Shown here: positions 53,801 to 61,556 of the stretch, one piece after another | Layout of the letters: every line of letters begins with the position of its first letter | Numbering within the stretch: the first letter of the stretch is position 1 | Assembly: GCA_021628825.1 (NCBI GenBank) | Contig: JAJXRY010000002.1 | Coordinates: forward strand, 744,001 to 808,000 | DNA from: Lachnospiraceae bacterium | Lineage (GTDB): Bacteria > Bacillota > Clostridia > Lachnospirales > Lachnospiraceae | Reading direction: 5' to 3' | DNA length: 64,000 nt | The notes under the pieces: generated by a model | The model's input: the letters and a program-made list of their open reading frames with translations, nothing else | Databases searched by the model: none | What the model was told of the DNA's origin: nothing | Made by a program: the position numbers and the translations under genes

Positions 53801-54956
53801 TGGAGAGGAAGCATGGATGAATGGAGGTGTGGTGAAAGCCGCTGTTAATGATGCAGCCAATAGTGGCAGGCTGAAGGTTAACAAACTGATTGCAGCAGAG
53901 GATCAGAACAGGGAGAACGATCTGATCGCAAAAGTAAATGCAAAGGGTATTTCACAGATTACGGTGGACGGTGCCGTGTACGGCGGAAGTGATTCCACGA
54001 AGGGCTTTTATATTGAATTGATGCAGAACAGGCAATGTACCATTCCGGTATTGTGGAAGGAGGACATGCTGCTGCTTACTGCAAAGAAGGCTGACAGCAG
54101 TATGTTCCGGCCAAAGGAGCAGGAACCTTCCGGAACAACAGCAATGCTGTATAAGAAAAATGGTGGAATCTATTATACAGAGTCCGGGGAAATGGGAGTT
54201 GTTCTGAAGGACGAAACTCAGGAAGAAAATACTCTTTTCCGGGGAAGCACTGTTCTTTTGGGAATAGAAGACGCTATGACGGAAATCAACAATCGAAAAG
54301 AAAAAAATGCAGTCTACCGTATTGTATTGTTAAAGGATCAGGAGGTTCGAAACGTAAAACAGGAGTATAAAAAGTCTTGTAATCCCCTCCATGGCTCAAA
54401 GAATCATAATAGAAGGGGAAACGGGCTTAAGCCGGGATGCGAAAAAAACTGTCATATCTCGGCAGAATGGAAATCAAGGGAGAAGTGGTATTCAAAAAAA
54501 TGTAAATCTGATAACGTATAAAAAAAGTCCGGAAAGGCATATATACAGGAAGGACAGGCACTCAAAACCGGGAAAATGAGCCTGATTTGTGAAGATCAGG
54601 TGACAATTTGCGGGGATGCAGACATATATATGCTGGAACTGGAGGAAGAAACAAAGCTGTCTATGAAGGGAACCCTGAAAGTAAACCGGATTGATTATAA
54701 GAAGGATAGTTCCATTCTAATTGAAAAAGGAAACCCCATTGCACTCGCCGGTAATTTGACTGCGATAACACAGGATAGCTCCTTTACAGTCATTTTGAAT
54801 ACACGAAGAAATATTAACAGCACACAGATTATTAAAATTACGGCACTATTCAGAAGACCCGATTTGCAGGGAATTATGGTAAGAAATCTTAATAGCAGTG
54901 AAAAATACTATATTTACCGCGAGGGAAGAAATGTATATGCCGGAATGAAATTATAG
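47835..54956 (+). CDS. Giant papain-like (C1) cysteine peptidase with lectin-like domain and six large beta modules
   Basis: About 2370 residues when joined. Signal peptide about 1-35 (frame change at 47,855, then LFALFMSISIGVGCLTP). Pro/Glu/Thr linker to about residue 130. C1 peptidase: Gln and Cys in SQSPYGSCWTYAS (TGC 48451), His in NHAITVIGWDD (CAT 48947), and Asn in CKNSWGPYFW, recovered by removing two A bases from the run 49034-49040. A domain with GVHYGTYVYTYGVAQCYEAK (about 49,170-49,240) resembles the lectin-like domain found after clostridial C1 peptidases. Residues about 640 to the end hold six modules of about 300 residues (see repeat entry). ATG 47835 is 17 bases after the previous gene. 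Further breaks lie near 48,698, 50,668, 51,440, 52,630, 52,898, 53,470, 54,365 and 54,530. It is probably exported and surface-associated; targets are unknown. Confidence 0.8.
47955..48225 (+). repeat. Imperfect tandem nucleotide repeat coding the Pro/Glu/Thr linker of the peptidase
   Basis: A unit of about 36-39 bases coding LPEETATASPSG or SPEETETAEPTE occurs about seven times. The first two copies (about 47,959-48,035) are nearly identical at the nucleotide level. Such tandem coding repeats often vary in copy number by slippage, which would change linker length in whole codon sets. Similar shorter repeats encode the linkers at 43,528-43,566 (18-base unit, twice) and 61,790-61,850. Confidence 0.75.
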
Positions 54957-54960
54957 TGTT
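49749..54960 (+). repeat. Six copies of a module of about 300 residues in the peptidase
   Basis: Each copy begins with a helix of the form [WI]-x-x-A-[VIL]-x-x-[IL], then a strand Y-x-[IM]-x-L-x-x-x-x-x-V, then L-P-x-x-[VA]-x-x-[LI]-x-I-x-G/N, followed by 150-200 residues of short repeated beta strands. Copies start near 49,749 (IEAVIRELK...LPDNVGKLMITG), 50,640 (LEQAVK...LPTYAGMVTLRSG), 51,455 (WYQAVQEI...LPAINKCNSFTIKG), 52,490 (WYQAVHDL...LPSKVKGTLIICN), 53,405 (WQSALEAV...IPSNVKKLSVTNSG) and 54,265 (IEDAMTEI...IPSMAQRIIIEG). Starts are about 820-1030 bases apart. A seventh copy is in the 61.5-kb gene. It suggests a beta-solenoid built of large units. Confidence 0.65.
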
Positions 54961-54974
54961 CCTAAAATACTATA

Positions 54975-54994
54975 AATTTAGCGCAATTTAGCGC
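54975..54994 (+). repeat. Perfect tandem 10-bp repeat upstream of a promoter
   Basis: AATTTAGCGC occurs twice head to tail (54975-54984 and 54985-54994), 18 bases upstream of the -35 element of the next promoter. One helical turn spacing on one face of the DNA is typical of an activator or response-regulator site. It is short enough to be chance, but there is no coding sequence here. Confidence 0.45.
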
Positions 54995-55012
54995 GTTATT
55001 CTATAAAAAGTA

Positions 55013-55042
55013 TTGCAGTCAAACGACATATTGTTATATACT
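55013..55042 (+). promoter_or_regulatory. Promoter of the 55.1-kb giant gene
   Basis: TTGCAG at 55013-55018 and TATACT at 55037-55042 are 18 bases apart. The start would be near 55049, about 60 bases before ATG 55110, which has GAGAGGG (55097-55103) as ribosome site. No clear hairpin terminator was found between the upstream stop (54956) and this promoter, so read-through from the first operon is possible. Confidence 0.6.
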
Positions 55043-55109
55043 GAAAATAATATCTGTATATTCAATTGTAATATTATTTAAAAATCATAAATGAAAGAGA
55101 GGGAAAACC

Positions 55110-58100
55110 ATGAAGAAGTACAGTGTGAAAGGAAAAAGATGGCTGGCGGCCTTTCTGGCCATGCTGATGATTGCTTCCGGAATGCTGAGTGTTCCGATAA
55201 GCGGATATGCTGCAGAGACAGTTGCAGATAACCTGGAAGCAGCCAAGGAACAAGTAGAAGAACCGGGAGAAGAACAAGAACAAGAAGAACAGCAAGAACA
55301 AGAAGAACAGGGAGAAGAGGGAGAAGAGGAACCAACACCGGAAGTGTCACCGGAAGTAAGTGCGGCTCCGACATCGGAGGAGACATCACCGACTCCGGAA
55401 GAGAGTGCATCTTCAGAACCGGAGCAGGAAGAAGAGGCATCTCCGTCCGCAACACCGGAAGGTGAACCGACAGAAGAACCGGAGCCGACTCCTTCTGTTA
55501 GTCCGGTTCCATCTGTTGAGCCGTTGGTTCAGGCAGAGGAATTGGCTTATTTAGGAGACACTTATGAGTGGGATACTAATGGAAATCAAGGTCTGATCAT
55601 TAGCAAGGATAATATGGAGGCTTATGATCTGGCGTGGAGTGCTGAGAATGTATTAAAGATTCTGGAAGCAAGAATGTCGGATGATACAAGATTTATGAGC
55701 ATCTCTCTTTATGGAACGACCGGAGACTGGACGCAGACGATACCGGAGTCCGTATGGAATCAGATGGTAGGTCTTTTAAAGGAACCAGGTACAGATACTG
55801 GTGTTAATACGTTTGACATATCCAGAGATGGAAATGGGGATGAATTGAATGGAAGATGGTCAATTTATGCCCCTGTTCAGACTTCAAAGGAAGTTGATAC
55901 ATCATTTTCATATGAAATAACCGAATTAGGATTAAAGTTTAAAGGTGCGAAAAAGTACATTTCCGACCCAATGGGGTGGCTGCTCATTAAGCCTCAATGC
56001 TATTAAACCGGGAGCAGCATATGAAAACCTGAGTAATATCTGGGAAGAGAATACTGCTTGCGGTATCTATGATATGAGTGGAAAGAGGCTCGGTGATTGG
56101 GTTGATATTGGTAGATATGAGTCGGATAATTATGCAGACATACATATATCTATTACTGATAATTCCTCTTATAGAATACTTCAAAATGATACAGAGTACC
56201 AGATTGCAGAGTATCTGGGTGATGTTTGGAATGGTGATAATGGAAATAAGGGGCTGACAATCGGGGGTCCGGGGAAAGTCATTTACAGAGGAGCAGTTAC
56301 TGAATATTCTGGAAGTAAATAAAGCACAGGGACCGTTTACCAATATTAACATCTATCAGGAAAAAACCGACACCAATATAATCTGGAAAAGCGTAACCAA
56401 TAAGGCGCGTACTATGCTGAAGGGGCAGAAGATATTGTACTGGGAATTTACAGAAAATGATACCGATCTTTCCCCGGAGTGGACAATATATGATCCCCAG
56501 GAGATGACTGATGATATTGAGGTGGAGGCTAATCTCAAAAAGGACAATGATGGTATTTTTAAATTCAGTGTGAACACAACAGAGATTCCTGCAGAGAAAG
56601 TAAAGGTAGGAATTCACGGATATTCGTACAAGGGAAACTACATAGGACTTGAAAGAATGAAAACGATTCTGGGAGATAAATCGAAGCTCCTTGTAGCGAG
56701 AAAAGAAGATGGAAGCGGAAGTGTGCCTGCATTTTATAGATTTGACTACAATAATCGTGATGCCCTTTTTATATTTTTGAAGATCTTACGGAACTAGAAG
56801 CCGGTGTGCAGTATATTCTGAGTGAGAGACCATCGTATTGCGGTACAATTACGGAAACAAATGGCTGGAGAGAGCTTCTTGTTGATAACTCTTCGGGTGA
56901 ATATACGAATGAACAGCTGGTTGATATTTTAAATTTAAATAAGAGTGGAAGCTTCAACAAAGTACGGATATGGTTTGACCAGTCAAAAGAATGGGGAATA
57001 CCGGCAGAAGTACATAATGCTGCCTGCAGGTTATTCCGGCAGAAGGAGACCTCTGATCCGAATGAAGTTGTAATTACTCAAATGGAATATCGCTATAAGA
57101 GTGAGGACAACTCTGTTATTGCATTGGATTTACATTTTTCCCGAAACAATAGATGCTGATATTGATAATGGGGTACTTCCTGAGTTTTCAGCGAAAAATA
57201 ATCGAGCCTATTATATAAACAATACATGTCAATATCCGGCTCAGAATGTGGACGTGACCTTTATTAAATACAATGATTCCACAGGGTTCGCAGATTTAAA
57301 GAGCTTTATGGGAACTGCAAAGGGCAGTGAGTTTACAGCATGGAGTGGGATGAATAAGATAACGGGTAAGTATTACTACTATACTAAAAGTAAAACCTAT
57401 CCTGAACAGATGGCAATTCTTATTACGAATATTGATCAATTAGAATCCGGAGCAGAATATGCTGTAGATATGGATATCAGGGAAGAGTAGAGGATAATAA
57501 TCTGTATCTTAAAGCTGATGATATAGATAAAGCACAGTTTAGTGAGAAAGATATTCAGAACACGGTCAATTACTATAAGGGGCAGGAAAGAAAATTCTTA
57601 CATATTACTGTGGATCAGGATTACAGTGCTTCCAAAGCTACCGCATATACCATTCCCAAAGGAATGATTAATGCATTAAGGGAGATTTTAGATGAGGACG
57701 GAGAACTTGTATTCTGCATTTCCAGAGGAGTGACGACAGGAGAAGAATCAGATGCCCAATATTTACAGAATAATCTGAATCTGAATCTGGTAGCTCCGGG
57801 AGAAGCTTCTAAGGATATTACAATTAACATGACTCTTACCCCTGTAGCCAATCAGGGGGTAACCTTTAAGATTAATAAGAGCAAAAATTGAAGCAAATGC
57901 AAAAAAATGTCGGATTACAGGTATATGTAAGTCCTGAGGCTGATCTTGGAAGCAGAATTCACTCAGTATTAGGGGAGCCGAATCCGAATCCGGAAGAGAA
58001 TCAGGTTATTGTATTAAAGAATGGCGGCGTGGATGGAGACGTATACTTTGAGTATAGTGAAATAGATGGAAATTACAGTCTGTTTTTTGGACAGATTAAT

Positions 58101-61100
58101 AGCTGGGAAAAGGATGTAGCATATAACATTGTTACATGGAAAACACCGGAGGATAGTGAAGGAAAGCCCGTAGAATTTGAAAAGGGCCGGACGGTTTCTC
58201 TGAAGGCAGTTCATCCTGATTATGAGGGAATGAAGGTTACCTGGAAGTCCTATAGCAGTGGAGTAGTATCAGATATTTCTGCAGATGGTGAAATGTCTAT
58301 ATTGGGAGATCCTGAAAATGCTTTCTATTATTCCGCAACTTATGTAAAGAATAAGGTTACATATGTGGATTATTGGAAGGGAGAGGTTAAGCAGGCAAGC
58401 ATCGATAGCATCTCATTTAACCGGAATAAGCTGGTAATGGTTCTTCCGGATGATACAGATGAAAGCATATCTGCGGAAGTGAAGGAGAATCAGAAGAAAG
58501 GTTATCTGAATGTGAGATTCAATCCTTCAACAGCAGCAGTTGACCCTGCTGAATTGACATGGAGTGTTGATAATAAGGATGTTGTAGAACTGCTTACTGA
58601 TGAAAAGGGTAGAGAAACCGGTGAATTTAAGGTATGTAAAGCCGGAATAGCAGTAATTGAAGCAGTTTATCCGAATACAGAGGTAAAAGCATCCTGTACG
58701 ATTGTGGTACAGGAGCCACTTACGGATGACAGCATAGGCATGAAGGACATGGATGATCTTTATGCGGTATTAAACTTTGACAAGACTCTGGCTGATGTAA
58801 CATTACCTGACGGCTGGATGTGGAAAGTACCGGCAACGAAGCTTGCAGAATATGGTGATGCGCAGGGGTATAATTTCCCGGCAGTATACACAGCAGAGGA
58901 TGGAAGATCTGTTTCCAGAATGCTTTATGTAAGGTTTGTAAAGCTTGACAGTATCAGTATTACAGCCCTTACAATGTTTGGAGAGGAGGGTAAAAAAGAA
59001 TGCCTTCCCTATGATGTGCCGAAGGAGCTTGTGAAAGGCGATAATATTGTTCTTGGAGTACAGTATAACATCAGTAATGGAGATGTAGCAGACCTGGATA
59101 AGTGCCGTGAACAGTTTGAAGTGAAGTGGGAATGCAAGAATAAAGACGTAGCATTATCAGAGGAAGGATTGGACTCCTATTGGAAGGACAGCCTTGGATT
59201 TTCTGTTACAAAAGACAGCAAGAAAGAAAAGAAGGCAGTTACTCTTTCTCTGGTAGATAAGAATACAAACAAGGTTATTATGAAGGCAAGTGCCCAGATT
59301 TCTGTTTTGAACGGAAATTTAATGGATTGGGATGCGTTAAAGACAAATGCGCGTGATAACACAACAACGGATGAATTTTATTTCAAGGTACCGAAGGACG
59401 ATTATTACAAATTGACATTTAAGAGTTCTGACGAGAAGGTATTAAAGCTTGGAAAAATAGCAACCAAAGAGATTACAGAAGAAGATACGGATTATGTTAT
59501 CACAACGGTAGCCTATAAGAATCTGAAACCGGGTATATCCTATCTGACGATAACTGCTGCGGATGAAGCCAAGAGCAGTATCAGCATCAGAAAAGAGTGG
59601 AAAGATGTAGCTCCCAAAATTGAAAATGAGAAGGTTACGATTGATAAGGCGTTGGAAAATAGCAGTGCAGAAATTGTACTATATGCAGATAGTACTTCGC
59701 CGATAGACGTAAATGGTGTCAAACTGGTTGAAAAGGAGCAGCATTTTGTCATTACCGATCGTAAGGAAGTGGTAACCGGAGAGGTTCAAAAGGTAAGCAT
59801 TAAAATCGAACCTGTGAATGACAAAATCAAGACGTCAAAGTACAAGGTAGATTTATCTGTACCGGTAAGTGTAGATGAACAGACAGAAAATCATACTGTT
59901 AAAATCGAAGTAACGGTAAAGGAAACAAAGCCTGTTGTTACATTCAAACAGCCAAAGAAAGTCAATCTGTTCTATACAGATACAGAAGGAGACGGACTTT
60001 TAACCGTTACGGCACCGGATGGAATTACCGATTTACAATTGACAGATTGTGATTACACATTGACAAAGGTTGAGGGATCTGATACGGAATACAGAATTCA
60101 GCTTCGAACCGGTGCAAATAGCAAGAAAATTAATGCAAAGGGAACGCTCGAATACAAGGTTCCGGGATATCAGAAGCTATATACAGCAAGTATAAAGGTA
60201 ACATCTGAAAATAAGGCGCCTTCGATTGTATTATCCCAGGCTAAGGATACACTGTATCCTACTATTAAAAGAAGCTTTTCGGAGCTGATTTTAACAGATA
60301 AGACAACAGGGGAAAGACTTCAGTTAGACCGGATAGAGCTGGAGCTCAAGACGGAAAAATATAAAATTATCTGATAACCCGCAAACAACATCAATAGGCA
60401 AGAACCGGTATTCCATTGCAGTGGTCGGTGAGGATCAGGAAAAAGCACTTCATATTGTACTTTTGACGGAAGCGAAGGCAACCGATAGTCTTGTATTAAA
60501 TGTGAAGGAAGACAATTGGAGTAAGGCATTAAAGGTTACTTATAAAATCAGTGTTGAAGTGAAGACTCCGACTATTGAACTAGGCAGTAAGAAACTGGTA
60601 TTAAATAAGAATGAAGAACTATATGACGATGAAATAGCAGAGACAACAGTACGCTGGAAAGGTAATGCAGCCCAGCTTCAGGATCCTTCCGTTCGATTTG
60701 AAGGCTTGAACAAAGCTTCCAATCAGATACTCAATAAATATCTGGTTTTGGAGTATCTGGAGGAGGAAGGAGTTTTGATCGCCAGACTGAATGCCGTCAA
60801 ATTAAACGATGTAGAACTAAAGACGGGCACTTATAAGTATAAGGTCTGGGTTGATAATGTCAGCACAACACTGGACATCAATATTGTAGACAAGGAAGCA
60901 GCAAAATGTGTTGGCTTAAGAAAAGCCGGTGGAAACATTGATGTCTTACAGAGAGAAAACACAGCTTTATATTACAATATAAAGCTCACAAATCTTACCG
61001 GTACGGTACAGGGAGCATATCTGCAGGGAACCGATGGCGATCTGTTTGAAGGTACGATCAATGATAAGGGACAGCTGCAGATTTCAGCAAGTGACTGGGC

Positions 61101-61533
61101 ATCGTTGTCTACCAAGGCGTCCTATAAGGTTCAGCCGGTATTGATTGTGGAGAATGAACATGGTGGAAGCCGTGAAGTGGCAGCGCCTGTACAGACAATT
61201 AAGGTGAAACAGGGAAGCCCTAAGGTAGCAGTGACGGCGAGCGGAAATTCTTTCTACAGACAGAGAAGTAATGAAATTGTAATTACGTTAAATCCTGTTT
61301 TGAATGGGCAGAAGGTTGAGATTGATGATGTCAAACTTGGAAATTATACAGACCAGTTTGAACTTGCATTTGATAGCAATACAGACAGTATTACATTGAG
61401 AATGAAAGAGAATTCAGCTGTTGCTTACTGTAAAGCCGGATCAAAATACTCATTAAATCTGATGATTCGTTATAAGGGCAGAGCCGGTAACGAGAAGGAT
61501 CAGAAAGCAGCTTATACGGTTATCGTAAATTAG
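55110..61533 (+). CDS. Giant secreted surface protein with tandem Ig-like domains
   Basis: About 2140 residues. Signal peptide about 1-32 (WLAAFLAMLMIASGMLSVPI). Glu/Gln-rich then Pro/Thr/Ser linker (about 45-145). Then about 1350 residues I cannot assign. These include YLGDTYEWDTNGNQGLIISK and the related YLGDVWNGDNGNKGLTIGGP, two copies of one motif about 660 bases apart (55,550 and 56,211), and a Big_2-like part with SVDNKDVVELL...KVCKAGIAVIEAVYP (about 58,565-58,680). The C-terminal 640 residues are six domains like those in the 38.2-kb protein. ATG 55110 has a good ribosome site and its own promoter. Frame changes are near 55,980, 56,305, 56,780, 57,140, 57,475, 57,888 and 60,362. It ends AAYTVIVN with no sorting motif. 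No catalytic signature is seen; an adhesive or structural role is likely. Confidence 0.7.
59600..61533 (+). repeat. Six tandem Ig-like domains shared with the 38.2-kb protein
   Basis: Domain starts are APKIENEKVTIDK (about 59,608), KPVVTFKQPKKVNLFY (59,928), APSIVLSQAKDTLY (60,216), TPTIELGSKKLVLN (60,565), CVGLRKAGGNIDVL (60,907) and SPKVAVTASGNSFY (61,216), spaced about 290-350 bases. TPTIELGSKKLVLN pairs with HPVVKVASNKLTLN of the other protein. In both proteins it is preceded by a segment of the form D-x-W-x-x-A-L-K-x-T, so the relation extends beyond one motif. Confidence 0.65.
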
Positions 61534-61556
61534 CTATGTGGAGGAGAACAAGAGAA

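Noticed and set aside
54957..55012. GCGC-AATTTA-GCGC as a terminator hairpin for the peptidase gene
   Set aside because: The possible stem is four base pairs with no T run after it; it is better read as part of the tandem 10-bp repeat.
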